This document shows, piece after piece, positions 17,639 through 25,556 of a stretch of DNA of 42,253 nt; positions within the stretch are counted from its first letter, which is position 1; the number at the start of each line of letters is the position of its first letter. The notes below the pieces were generated by a model. That model did no database searches and was not told the origin of the DNA. It was given only the letters and a program-made list of their open reading frames with translations. Source of the stretch: Caldalkalibacillus salinus. GTDB lineage: Bacteria; Bacillota; Bacilli; Caldalkalibacillales; JCM-10596. Location of the stretch: contig NZ_JAERVL010000008.1 of the NCBI RefSeq assembly GCF_016745835.1, positions 1-42,253 of the forward strand, written 5' to 3'. Both the position numbers and the translations under genes were made by a program.

Positions 17639-17667
17639 TTGAAGAAAAGTTTGCTTTTCTTTATAAA
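17639..17667 (+). promoter_or_regulatory. Sigma-A-type promoter with palindrome in the spacer
   Basis: TTGAAG (17639-17644) and TATAAA (17662-17667) are 17 bp apart, 37 bp before the start codon. An exact 7-bp inverted repeat, AGAAAAG-TTTG-CTTTTCT (17643-17660), fills the spacer and could be a repressor operator. Confidence 0.55.
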
Positions 17668-17704
17668 GAAAGAAGATCGTTAAATCATTTGGGAGTGAAA
17701 ACAG

Positions 17705-18412
17705 ATGGAGAAACCAATCATTGGCGTACTACCCTTGTATGATAGAGAAAAAGAAAGTTACTGGATGCTACCTGGATACATGAAAGGGATTGAGGATGCG
17801 GGTGGCATCCCGATTATGTTACCGTTAACCACAGACGAGGACAGTATTCTAAGGTTAGCCCATACTTTTGACGGCTTCCTATTCACAGGTGGTCATGATA
17901 TCAATCCAGAGTTGTATGGTGAGGAATTAGAGGATCGTTGTGGGGAAATGTGCACAGATCGTGATATCATGGAGTCCATTTTATTTAAGCATGTAGCAGA
18001 ACTGGATAAACCGTTATTCGGGATTTGTCGTGGTCTGCAACTATTTAATGTATTGTTAGGTGGTACCTTATATCAGGATATTCCGACCCAGCGGAGCGAG
18101 AGTCATATTAATCATAAGCAAGACCCACCCTACACTGAACCCGTTCATCACGTAAGCATAGCAAAAGATACCTTGCTTTATCCTATTCTTCAAACAGAGT
18201 GTCTTAAGGTCAATAGTTATCACCACCAGGGGATTAAGAAGCTTTCAGAACGGTTAGTGCCTGCGGCAACGTCTGAAGATGGGTTGATAGAAGCTGTTGT
18301 CATGCCCAATAAAACATTTACCTTAGCCGTTCAATGGCATCCCGAGTTCAACTACAAGTGTGACGATCATAACTTTAAATTGTTCTTAGCATTTGTTAGA
18401 TCATGTAAGTGA
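17705..18412 (+). CDS. Gamma-glutamyl-GABA hydrolase family protein (class I GATase, C26)
   Basis: A 235-aa PuuD-like hydrolase. The nucleophile is Cys108 in FGICRGLQL, and the rest of the triad is His212 and Glu214 in QWHPEF. SYHHQGIK is the other family landmark. PuuD cleaves gamma-glutamyl-GABA to glutamate and GABA in putrescine use; related enzymes act on other gamma-glutamyl amides. The ribosome site GGGAGTG precedes the ATG. It is monocistronic, with its own promoter upstream and a terminator downstream. Confidence 0.92.
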   Translation: MEKPIIGVLPLYDREKESYWMLPGYMKGIEDAGGIPIMLPLTTDEDSILRLAHTFDGFLFTGGHDINPELYGEELEDRCGEMCTDRDIMESILFKHVAELDKPLFGICRGLQLFNVLLGGTLYQDIPTQRSESHINHKQDPPYTEPVHHVSIAKDTLLYPILQTECLKVNSYHHQGIKKLSERLVPAATSEDGLIEAVVMPNKTFTLAVQWHPEFNYKCDDHNFKLFLAFVRSCK

Positions 18413-18472
18413 ATCAATTTGTTTACTTAGCGTTATGGCCTTCATTCGATATAGGACAAGGACAAAAAAATA

Positions 18473-18506
18473 GAACTTCCACATGATTGGAAGTTCTTCT
18501 TTCTTC
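18473..18506 (+). terminator. Rho-independent terminator
   Basis: GAACTTCCA (18473-18481) pairs with TGGAAGTTC (18488-18496) across a 6-nt loop and is followed by TTCTTTCTTC. It ends the GATase-like gene. Confidence 0.75.
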
Positions 18507-18586
18507 AAATACGAATCGAATCATAAGTTTAATTTAAGAATACTAAATTCAACTTAATAACATCACATTTGTAACAAGCCTACTTT

Positions 18587-18617
18587 TAACAACTTAAACT
18601 AATCGGCACGCGATTAG
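18587..18617 (-). terminator. Weak terminator after trhO
   Basis: CTAATCG (18599-18605) pairs with CGATTAG (18611-18617). On the minus strand the stem is followed by TTTAAGTTGTT. It is short and the T tract is interrupted, so the call is tentative. Confidence 0.4.
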
Positions 18618-18634
18618 GATACATGTCATTATCC

Positions 18635-19645
18635 TCAGTGGTCTGCCGTGTCGTCGCAGTCGGCCATTTCGGCTTCGTTGGCTTCTTCCGCTTCAATTTC
18701 TCTTTTCGCTGCAAGGTAGCGATTATCTGGATGTTCCTCACACTCTTTGGAGCAGGAATGATTGTGTTCTTTCTCACACTCTTCACAGCAGACGTGCTGG
18801 AGGTTACACCATGGGTTCGCACAGTTGATGTAGCGATCCTCAGCTTTCCCACAGTGGTAACATTCTCCGACGACAACATCCTCTTTCTGATTAATCGGTA
18901 CAGAAATGCGCTCGTCAAATACGTAGCACTTACCGTCCCATAGCTCACCTTGTACCTCAGGATCTTTACCGTAGGTGACGATACCACCGTCTAATTGTCC
19001 CACGTCTTCAAATCCTTCTTCGAGCATCCAAGATGTAAGCTTCTCACAGCGGATACCACCCGTACAGTACGTGATGATCTTCTTATCCTTCTTATCTTGT
19101 AAGTTCTCTTTGATCCATTTAGGGAAGTCACGGAAGGCCTTGACCTCTGGACGAATCGCCCCTCTGAAATGACCGATATCGTATTCATAATCATTTCTGC
19201 CGTCTAACACGATCACGTCGTCACGCTGTAACAGCTCGCGCCATTCCTTCGGTGTGTAGTACTTACCTGTTTTTTTGACTGGGTTGACCCCATCTACTCT
19301 GAACGTGACAATTTCGTCTCTGGCACGAACGTGCATCTTCTTAAAGGCATGTTCATCTGCTCCATCTATCTTAAAGACCATATCCGAAAATCTTGGGTCT
19401 TTGTGCAGTTCTGCCATATATTTGTCTGTCTGTTCAATGGTGCCTGAAACAGTTCCGTTTAGACCCTCAGGTGCCACGAGGACTCTTCCTCTTAACCCTA
19501 ACTCTTTACAAAAATCCAGGTGTTCCTGTGCAAACGTTTCATGATCATCTATTGGCGTAAACTTATAATAAAGAAGAATACGATATGGTTTAACATTGTC
19601 ACTCTCTGTAGCAACCACATGACTCTTCTGTGCTTCTTCACTCAT
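18635..19645 (-). CDS. trhO: tRNA uridine(34) hydroxylase (rhodanese family)
   Basis: A 336-aa TrhO (YbfQ/YceA) protein, which hydroxylates U34 of certain tRNAs with oxygen to give ho5U, the precursor of cmo5U or mo5U. The N-terminal ferredoxin-like domain has [13 protein letters not shown] and [11 protein letters not shown]. The rhodanese domain follows, with its active-site loop CTGGIRC at 194-200 (Cys194). The C-terminal cysteine-rich segment (ECYHCG, CANPWC, HVCCEEC, CSKEC) is usual for this family and probably binds zinc. The acidic tail is long. It stands alone behind a strong promoter at 19687-19714. Confidence 0.94.
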   Translation of the reverse strand: MSEEAQKSHVVATESDNVKPYRILLYYKFTPIDDHETFAQEHLDFCKELGLRGRVLVAPEGLNGTVSGTIEQTDKYMAELHKDPRFSDMVFKIDGADEHAFKKMHVRARDEIVTFRVDGVNPVKKTGKYYTPKEWRELLQRDDVIVLDGRNDYEYDIGHFRGAIRPEVKAFRDFPKWIKENLQDKKDKKIITYCTGGIRCEKLTSWMLEEGFEDVGQLDGGIVTYGKDPEVQGELWDGKCYVFDERISVPINQKEDVVVGECYHCGKAEDRYINCANPWCNLQHVCCEECEKEHNHSCSKECEEHPDNRYLAAKREIEAEEANEAEMADCDDTADH

Positions 19646-19686
19646 ATTTCTTCACCCTATCTATGATGAGATATTTCCATTAAAAT

Positions 19687-19714
19687 ATGATAACAAATCA
19701 TCAGGAAATGTCAA
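19687..19714 (-). promoter_or_regulatory. Sigma-A-type promoter of trhO
   Basis: On the minus strand TTGACA (19714-19709) and TATCAT (19692-19687) are separated by 16 bp, about 40 bp before the trhO start codon. Confidence 0.6.
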
Positions 19715-19820
19715 AGTTTTTGTTTGCATAAACCCGATTCATCAGTATCATTTCCCAGAAAATAGTGCGACTATCTCTTAGTATAGCCCGCAAGAGGATG
19801 AAATACGATCCATTCAGTCA

Positions 19821-20207
19821 TCATGGTTTTGGAAAATATTCCTTCTTCAACGCTTCTAGTTGATGCACGCATTGTTGCGCCCACTGATCGTCTCTTTGTT
19901 GTAAAGCCTCGATTTCCTCATCGACAGCTTTGGCCAACGACGCTTCATAGGCAGGGGTATCACCACTAAAAGTACGCAAATGAGGGTGTGGCACAAGCGC
20001 TTTTTCCTGGTAAGCTAACGCTTTTCTTTGATGAAACATGTCCACATTCGCTTGGTAAGGTTGATGCAGATCCCCTTGAGTGGGATGTTTTAGAACGGCT
20101 AATATTTTGACCACCGCTTTAGAGGACCGCACTTCAATGATTTCTCCTACGTAGACACCCGTCTTATAGACGGCTTGGACAACGGTCCCAACTTCAAACG
20201 TAGACAT
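19821..20207 (-). CDS. kapB: Kinase-associated protein B (KapB family)
   Basis: A 128-aa protein matching the KapB family of Bacillus: FEVGTVVQAVYKTGVYVGEI, VVKILAVLKHPTQGDLHQP and FHQRKALAYQEKALVPH are the conserved blocks. In B. subtilis KapB is linked to the KinB sporulation kinase pathway. The fold is a small SH3-like beta barrel followed by a helical tail. The frame extends to 20279, but ATG 20207 has GGAGGG seven bases upstream and gives the family N-terminus. No sporulation kinase gene is adjacent. Confidence 0.88.
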   Translation of the reverse strand: MSTFEVGTVVQAVYKTGVYVGEIIEVRSSKAVVKILAVLKHPTQGDLHQPYQANVDMFHQRKALAYQEKALVPHPHLRTFSGDTPAYEASLAKAVDEEIEALQQRDDQWAQQCVHQLEALKKEYFPKP

Positions 20208-20306
20208 GTCCAATCCCTCCTGTCCATTTTTTAAAATTGATTGGCATACTTGTCCTTCTATCACCATAGGATGTAGCAAACGACGTGATATGAAGGAGTG
20301 TTTGTT

Positions 20307-20429
20307 ATGAACGGCCCCATCGCTTGGCTAGACGGGTTACTTGCTATCGTCATCTTTACTCTAGGCTTGACCATCCTCGCTTATGTTTTTAGACATGAAG
20401 ACAAGGATGAGAGCCAAAGCGAAGCTTGA
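20307..20429 (+). CDS. Small single-pass membrane protein, 40 aa
   Basis: The 40-codon frame encodes a short N-terminal segment (MNGPIAWLDG), one clear membrane span (LLAIVIFTLGLTILAYVF), then a highly charged tail (RHEDKDESQSEA). GGAG lies eight bases before the ATG. It reads divergently from kapB, with 99 bp between the two start codons. No family is recognised. The single span with a charged tail is typical of small regulatory or stress membrane proteins. Confidence 0.6.
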   Translation: MNGPIAWLDGLLAIVIFTLGLTILAYVFRHEDKDESQSEA

Positions 20430-20485
20430 CTTTCGATACCAGACTAGGACTCGGTCGGATAACAGACTAGGACTCAGATGACGAA

Positions 20486-21637
20486 CTAGGACTCTTCGTT
20501 CATTTTACGCGTCATCTGTTGCCATACGGTTCCTTCCGCCTCTTCGCCACCTTCAATACGCTCTAAGGCCATCTTCACTTGTAAGCTCACTTCAAATTCT
20601 GGGTCTTGTTCAGCCTCTTGGAGAGCTGGAAGCGCCTCTTCAGTTCCAACCTCATACATATAACGTGCCGCACGCCAGCGTACAAGCTTGTTAGGGTCCT
20701 GCAACGCTTTGATCATGACAGGCATCGCTTCGGGGTCTCCGACGTCGGAAATAGCGTCACCCGCTGTACGTCTCACGACCGGACTCTTGTCTTCTAGCGC
20801 ACTATACAGGAGAGGTAACACTTTTTTGCCCCCAACCTCACCAAGATAAGCGGTGGCCAAACGACGAATAGACATCTTAGAATCTTGTAAAGCTTGTTCT
20901 AAAATAGGAATCTCATCCTCTGTCAAACGCATGCGCTCAAGAGCCGCATATCTCGTCTTCCAGTCCTCGTCCTGCAACGCTTCTTGTACACGTGCTGCTG
21001 AAAAAGCTTCATCCGGATCGACGTCTTGCTCTTCCTGGAACGCTTTGGCCACCAGTCGGTCTATACGCTCTTCATCGTAGGCAGCGTTAAGCTCTTCGAC
21101 GAGTTGTTCTCCAACTTCATCGACATCACCATATCTGACCCCTTTTTCCACCCATTTTCTTTCTAACACGAGGTTATCAGCGGAAGGCTGAGCTTTCATC
21201 GCCGCTGCCATAAAACGCTCCGGTAAGCCGACACGATGCTCCTCATCCCCTTGTTGGAGCTTGATTTGCATCGGTATCCCTTTGAACATCTGGAAGTACA
21301 CTTCTATTTCTCCGTACGTATCTTGAACTTGTGCAGGCTCTTCATCAGAAGCTGCTGCTCTTCCTTCTTCCCCCGCGTCATGCTCATCAAATACAGCACG
21401 CACCTGAGGGAGAATCACTTTCCAGTCAGCTTTCGGATGGCGCTCGACAGCCATGAAATCACTCACTTGGTAAACCCCTTTTACCCCTTCAACCTCCATA
21501 ATCTGTTGGATATAGGCAGGAGCTTCATGTTTATTTTGCGGGTTGATGTTGTAAGTGACACCTTGTGGCAACGCTGGTTCTATATTCAGCTTCATCGAGT
21601 TTGGACTCGGTGTCGGTTCTATCGATTTGACTTGCAT
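20486..21637 (-). CDS. cvfC: Conserved virulence factor C family protein (Nfu-N domain plus HEAT repeats)
   Basis: A 383-aa cytoplasmic protein. Residues 1-85 resemble the N-terminal domain of NifU-like scaffolds (IEPTPSPNSMKLNIE, GVKGVYQVSDFMAVER), but the Fe-S binding C-terminal domain is missing. From about residue 215 to 370 there are HEAT-type repeats (TRYAALERMRLTEDEIPILEQAL, VRRTAGDAISDVGDPEAMPVM, VRWRAARYMYEVG). This architecture is that of Bacillus YpgR and Staphylococcus CvfC, of unclear biochemical role. The ribosome site AAGGAGG precedes the ATG. It has no obvious operon partner. Confidence 0.85.
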   Translation of the reverse strand: MQVKSIEPTPSPNSMKLNIEPALPQGVTYNINPQNKHEAPAYIQQIMEVEGVKGVYQVSDFMAVERHPKADWKVILPQVRAVFDEHDAGEEGRAAASDEEPAQVQDTYGEIEVYFQMFKGIPMQIKLQQGDEEHRVGLPERFMAAAMKAQPSADNLVLERKWVEKGVRYGDVDEVGEQLVEELNAAYDEERIDRLVAKAFQEEQDVDPDEAFSAARVQEALQDEDWKTRYAALERMRLTEDEIPILEQALQDSKMSIRRLATAYLGEVGGKKVLPLLYSALEDKSPVVRRTAGDAISDVGDPEAMPVMIKALQDPNKLVRWRAARYMYEVGTEEALPALQEAEQDPEFEVSLQVKMALERIEGGEEAEGTVWQQMTRKMNEES

Positions 21638-21911
21638 GGAAAAAAGACCTCCTTATACCTGGATTGTATTGTTGTCATATTCCCGATCGTGTCATCGTTT
21701 CGTTTATAACATTATACTCATTGTGAGGGTAAAGGCCATTATAAACCCATAAGCCTCCATGCTTATAAGCCTAAGGCCTTGGCAAATGTGAGACAACCTC
21801 GCATGCTGTTCGTCACATTGTCTCGACTAGTTTGTGATCAATACCATCTTAACATAGTCGGATTCCACAGAAAAAGCTACAAGCCCGATATCCTCAGCTA
21901 TTTTGTAGATA

Positions 21912-21944
21912 CAAACAAAAATAGCCTTGGTATGCACCCAAGGC
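21912..21944 (-). terminator. Rho-independent terminator (minus strand)
   Basis: GCCTTGG (21924-21930) pairs with CCAAGGC (21938-21944). On the minus strand the stem is followed by TATTTTTGTTTG. It would end the small membrane gene at 22031-22165 and perhaps the DUF2269-like gene above it. Confidence 0.65.
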
Positions 21945-22030
21945 GTTGTATCGCAGTAATTCGTTTACCGCTATTGTTCGTGTATGAGGTTAAACATTTC
22001 GCGACTTAACCCCGCGAGACGCTTCCCAGA

Positions 22031-22165
22031 CTAAATGGCCACCTCTGGGCCGCTGATCAAAAACCAAAAACCGGCGGCAATAATAAAGAGCCCCAAAATT
22101 AAGACGAAAACCATAAATAAGGTAAACCCTTTGCTTTTGCTTCTTCGACGAAAGAACTCATCCAT
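22031..22165 (-). CDS. Small single-pass membrane protein, 44 aa
   Basis: The frame encodes a basic N-terminus (MDEFFRRRSKSKGF), one long hydrophobic span (TLFMVFVLILGLFIIAAGFWFLI) and a short SGPEVAI tail. GAGGAG lies eight bases before the ATG. It follows the DUF2269-like membrane protein gene by 66 bp on the same strand and precedes a terminator, so the two may be co-transcribed. No family name can be given. The plus-strand frame covering the same DNA has no ribosome site. Confidence 0.65.
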   Translation of the reverse strand: MDEFFRRRSKSKGFTLFMVFVLILGLFIIAAGFWFLISGPEVAI

Positions 22166-22231
22166 GTCTCCGACTCCTCTACAATATGCTTCTGACACCT
22201 ATTCTAGCATACCTTTTTCTCCTTCAACAGT

Positions 22232-22753
22232 TCATTGTGTGACTTTGTCCTGCCGTTTTTTCCTTTTACCCCACGGTTTCAATACAGAAAGGAGAAAAAT
22301 AGCGATGAGCGACACAAGCTGAAGACCAATCCCGATGAAAAGATACGTACGATTAACGAGAAACTCAGGATTTTCTAATGCTCCTATTCCCTGACTCTCG
22401 ACGATCGTTAAACCATTCAAGGACCACACATAAATCCCCACCATGCCAAGACCGATAGATAGTACGGTCAGTCCTTCTTTTAATATTAACCAGTGATAAC
22501 GAAAGAACCCCCAATGGGTGACGACCGAAAGCAATACCCCCGTTATGACTGTGCCAATTGTCGACGCTCTGACTGATGTCTTCGCGAGCAAATGCATGCT
22601 CGTATAGGCTGCCATTAAAATATCCCTATCTGAAGAAGCTGCGGCCGCAATACTTAATATCAAAAAGACCACAGTTACCCCGAACATGATCGAAGCAAAT
22701 AAAATATGGAGTGTTAATAATAACTTTCTTGCCCTTAGTCCGATGTTCTGCAT
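22232..22753 (-). CDS. DUF2269-like integral membrane protein
   Basis: A 173-aa protein with four hydrophobic spans, about residues 10-35, 60-82, 88-110 and 135-160. The arrangement is LLLTLHILFASIMFGVTVVF, then IGTVITGVLLSVVTHW, then LTVLSIGLGMVGIYVW, then YLFIGIGLQLVSLIAIFLLSVL with a basic tail. The His in LLTLHILFAS and the overall layout resemble DUF2269/YqhA-like integral membrane proteins. The function is unknown. GGGGGAACGAGG precedes the ATG. Confidence 0.65.
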   Translation of the reverse strand: MQNIGLRARKLLLTLHILFASIMFGVTVVFLILSIAAAASSDRDILMAAYTSMHLLAKTSVRASTIGTVITGVLLSVVTHWGFFRYHWLILKEGLTVLSIGLGMVGIYVWSLNGLTIVESQGIGALENPEFLVNRTYLFIGIGLQLVSLIAIFLLSVLKPWGKRKKRQDKVTQ

Positions 22754-22831
22754 CCTCGTTCCCCCTTTTTTAGCAAATCCAACGAGATCTCAATCTCTGA
22801 ATTGCTCTGAATCTCATACTGCTCCATGCTT

Positions 22832-22966
22832 GGCGTGAATCATCCTCCAGGACGTTAATCACACTCAAGACGTGAATCATCCTCCAAGACGTCAATCATC
22901 CTCCATGGGCGCCAGTCATCCTCCATGGGCGCCAGTCATCCTCCAAGACCTCAATCATCCTCCATG
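22832..22966 (+). repeat. Degenerate 18-20 bp tandem repeat
   Basis: About seven head-to-tail units share the core AATCATCCTCCA or AGTCATCCTCCA, joined by GACGT(C/G) or GGGCGCC linkers. Units differ by a few bases and by 1-2 bp in length. On the minus strand every unit carries TGGAGGATGA, a ribosome-site-like GGAGG followed by ATG. There are no unique spacers, so it is not a CRISPR. Confidence 0.85.
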
Positions 22967-23059
22967 GCCAATCTGAGTCTCGAAGTCAACTCATAAGCCA
23001 TTCACATGCAGGATATCTCCCATTTCTAAATATCAGCTAAACAAATCCTTAAATTTTTC

Positions 23060-23106
23060 TTAAATAAAATAACCGCAAATCACATCGATTAGTGTGACTT
23101 GCGGTT
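23060..23106 (-). terminator. Terminator of the response regulator/kinase operon
   Basis: AACCGCAAATCACA (23071-23084) pairs with TGTGACTTGCGGTT (23093-23106) with one mismatch. On the minus strand a T-rich tail (ATTTTATTTAAG) follows. Confidence 0.75.
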
Positions 23107-23141
23107 CATCCAGAACCTTTCTTAATATCTTCTAAAAAAAA

Positions 23142-23831
23142 CTAACCTCTCAAACGATACCCGGCTCCCCAAACGGTTTCGATATACTGTGGATTTGACG
23201 GGTCTATCTCTATCTTTTTACGGATTTTACGAATATGGACGGTTACCGTGGATATATCCCCCATAGAATCCAACCCCCACAGTCTTTCAAATAAATGGGC
23301 TTTACTAAATACGTAGTTCGGATGTAGCGCTAAAAAGAGCAACAGATCAAACTCCTTAGTTGTAAACGTGATTTCTCTGCTATTAAGAAAAACTTGGCGT
23401 GAAGCTTGATCGATGTGTAAGCCTCTTATGCGAATGTTGTGACCCTGGGTATCTTTTGGCCCTACCAATCGTTCGTACCTAGACAAATGTGCTTTAACCC
23501 TAGCAACCAATTCACTGGGGCTAAACGGTTTGACAATATAATCGTCAGCCCCGAGCCCTAACCCGCGAATCTTATCGATGTCCTCTTTTTTCGCTGTCAC
23601 CATTAAAATAGGGATATCTCGTGTTTCCCTTATCTCTTTACAGATTTGAAAGCCGTCCTTTTCAGGTAACATCAGATCAAGGAGTATTAAGTCATACTCT
23701 TGGGTCAAGGCTTTTGTGAGTCCACGATCACCCGATGTCTCAATATCGACCGAGAAACCATGTAGGTCTAAATAGTCTCGTTCCAACTCTGCAATGTCCC
23801 ATTCATCTTCAATGATTAATACCCGCTTCAT
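23142..23831 (-). CDS. OmpR/PhoB-family response regulator
   Basis: A 229-aa transcription factor. The receiver domain has acidic residues in IIEDEWD, the phosphoacceptor Asp52 in ILLDLMLP, and conserved KPFSPSELVARVKAHL after it. The C-terminal winged helix (about 130-229) ends DISTVTVHIRKIRKKIEIDPSNPQYIETVWGAGYRL, typical of OmpR regulators. It lies 11 bp downstream of its partner kinase gene in the same transcript. Its targets are unknown; the 20-bp repeat upstream of the kinase gene is a candidate binding site. Confidence 0.94.
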   Translation of the reverse strand: MKRVLIIEDEWDIAELERDYLDLHGFSVDIETSGDRGLTKALTQEYDLILLDLMLPEKDGFQICKEIRETRDIPILMVTAKKEDIDKIRGLGLGADDYIVKPFSPSELVARVKAHLSRYERLVGPKDTQGHNIRIRGLHIDQASRQVFLNSREITFTTKEFDLLLFLALHPNYVFSKAHLFERLWGLDSMGDISTVTVHIRKIRKKIEIDPSNPQYIETVWGAGYRLRG

Positions 23832-23842
23832 ACGCTACCTCC

Positions 23843-25303
23843 TCATCCATTCCCTGTCTTTTTTAGCATGAAAAAGACACTGGTCCCTTCTCCTACTATA
23901 CTTTCAACCCACATGTCGCCACGGTGCTCCTCAAGGATTCTCTTGGCAATGGCCAGTCCAAGGCCGCTTCCGCCTGTCTTCGTATTCCTAGACGTATCCA
24001 CACGATAAAACCGATCAAAGACATAAGGCAGCGCCTCCTCGGGAATACCTGGGCCGTTATCCTGTATGTTCACGATGACTTGATCCTCATGCTCTTTTAA
24101 ACGGACACGAATCTTTTTTTCATCCTTCTCCATATACTTCAAACTGTTGTGGATCACATTCACCACCACGCGTTTGATTTGCTCCCGGTCCATGATCACG
24201 TCGTAGGAAGTGTTAGAAGGTGCTTTCTCGGCATGAAAAGAAAGAGCAACCCCTTCGTCCTCAAAATCAACGGTCAACTCCTCCAACACATCAGTCAAAA
24301 AGGCTTTGAGGTTGACCTCTTCAAAGTGAAAAGGCAAGCGCTTTAGATCCAATTTGGAGTATAGGGCAAGCTCATCAATTAACCGATCCATATCTGTGGA
24401 CTTCGTATGAATGTTTTGCAGATATCGCTTCATCTTGTCAGGTGTATTGGCCACACCATCGAGAATGCCTTCCACATGGCCTTTAATAGATGTGATAGGT
24501 GTCTTAAGATCGTGGGATATATTCGAGATTAATTCTTTTCTATTTTCCTCATATTGTATTTGCAATGCAGTAGACGCTTTTAATTTTTGCCGCATATGTT
24601 CAAAGGCTTGGGCTAACTGACCGAGCTCATCTTTTTTCTTAGGTTTGATGTGAAAGTCTAAATTCCCGTTACTCATCTCCTGTGCGGCCCGCATCAAATC
24701 ATTGACTGGCTGGAGGATGCTTTTAGACACAAAATACGTGAGTAAACCATTCGTCATGATCAGGATAAGAATGAGGCTGCCAAACAGTAAGGGGAAAAAT
24801 TGTCTAGCCACATTTGCAGTGGCGCCCGGATCACGAAGAAGAAACAGCGTTCCCTCTGTACCGTCAGGATAAAAATAATCATATGTCTGCATGTAAAAAT
24901 GACCCGCGCCTATGCTTTGTACCGGCCGCTGACTTTGCTCTGCACCAAACGGGGGCAAATCAGATGGCGATAAGGAATCAAAGTGAGGAGGCACAAAAGT
25001 CAGTTCGTCTCCTTTTCTTACGATTAAGGCGGTGTCGTCTTCCATTAAGGTGTCGTTAACAGACGAAAGGTAATCAGGGTTTTCTAACTGTTCGGGTGTC
25101 AGTGACGCGACTTTTTTCAAGGCCACCATCTCATGGTTAACGGAGGCACGCTCTGGATCACCAGTATGATTATCCTGCCAAAACCCTCTCACATCTCCAA
25201 AGAAAATGGAGACCAGTAACATGGTCGTCAGTACAAAGAATAAAATAGGGATGACGACCATCGCAATATTAGATAAAACTAAACGTTTTCGAATTGACAT
25301 CAT
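23843..25303 (-). CDS. Sensor histidine kinase
   Basis: A 486-aa membrane kinase. A first span at about 10-35 and a second at about 168-194 enclose an extracytoplasmic sensor of about 130 residues. HAMP follows at 195-247, then the HisKA motif NISHDLKTPITSIKGH with phospho-His264. The ATPase domain has the N box at about 383-390 (NVIHNSLKY), the G1 box DNGPGIP, the F box YVFDRFYR and the G2 box TGGSGLGLAIAKRI. It is the first gene of the two-component operon. The sensor domain has no recognised fold, so the signal is unknown. Confidence 0.94.
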   Translation of the reverse strand: MMSIRKRLVLSNIAMVVIPILFFVLTTMLLVSIFFGDVRGFWQDNHTGDPERASVNHEMVALKKVASLTPEQLENPDYLSSVNDTLMEDDTALIVRKGDELTFVPPHFDSLSPSDLPPFGAEQSQRPVQSIGAGHFYMQTYDYFYPDGTEGTLFLLRDPGATANVARQFFPLLFGSLILILIMTNGLLTYFVSKSILQPVNDLMRAAQEMSNGNLDFHIKPKKKDELGQLAQAFEHMRQKLKASTALQIQYEENRKELISNISHDLKTPITSIKGHVEGILDGVANTPDKMKRYLQNIHTKSTDMDRLIDELALYSKLDLKRLPFHFEEVNLKAFLTDVLEELTVDFEDEGVALSFHAEKAPSNTSYDVIMDREQIKRVVVNVIHNSLKYMEKDEKKIRVRLKEHEDQVIVNIQDNGPGIPEEALPYVFDRFYRVDTSRNTKTGGSGLGLAIAKRILEEHRGDMWVESIVGEGTSVFFMLKKTGNG

Positions 25304-25400
25304 GACACCAACCTTAGCCGTCCGTTCAAGATTTGAAGTTAAGCGTATACAGAAAAGATCTGAAAAGGAATATCAAAATAGGGAACAGAACCCTATCTGC

Positions 25401-25453
25401 TCTCAATGTATACTATCTTCTCTCAATGTATACTATCTTCGTTTAATGGTCAA
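25401..25453 (-). promoter_or_regulatory. Perfect 20-bp direct repeat and candidate promoter upstream of the kinase operon
   Basis: TCTCAATGTATACTATCTTC occurs twice without a gap (25401-25420 and 25421-25440), centred on the palindrome GTATAC. On the minus strand TTGACC (25453-25448) lies just upstream. A -10-like TATACA (15-bp spacing) or TACATT (17-bp spacing) falls within the first repeat. Direct repeats spaced by two helical turns are a common layout for OmpR-type regulators, so autoregulation is possible. Confidence 0.45.
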
Positions 25454-25556
25454 AAAGATTGAAACATAACGGCTGATGTGGGACACTTAAGAATGAAAAA
25501 TTAAGACACTTAGCCCTCGACAGCTAAAGAGTGAAAATGGAAAGAAGGGGTCACAT

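Noticed and set aside
18586-18987. A 133-aa minus-strand protein at the trhO 3' end
   Set aside because: It is the trhO sequence read in another frame; composition is that of a shadow and it has no ribosome site.
21236-21709. A 157-aa plus-strand protein opposite cvfC
   Set aside because: Antisense shadow of the cvfC N-terminal region with improbable composition and no ribosome site.
22832-22966. CRISPR array
   Set aside because: Units are adjacent with no unique 25-40 bp spacers, they differ from one another, and no cas genes are present.
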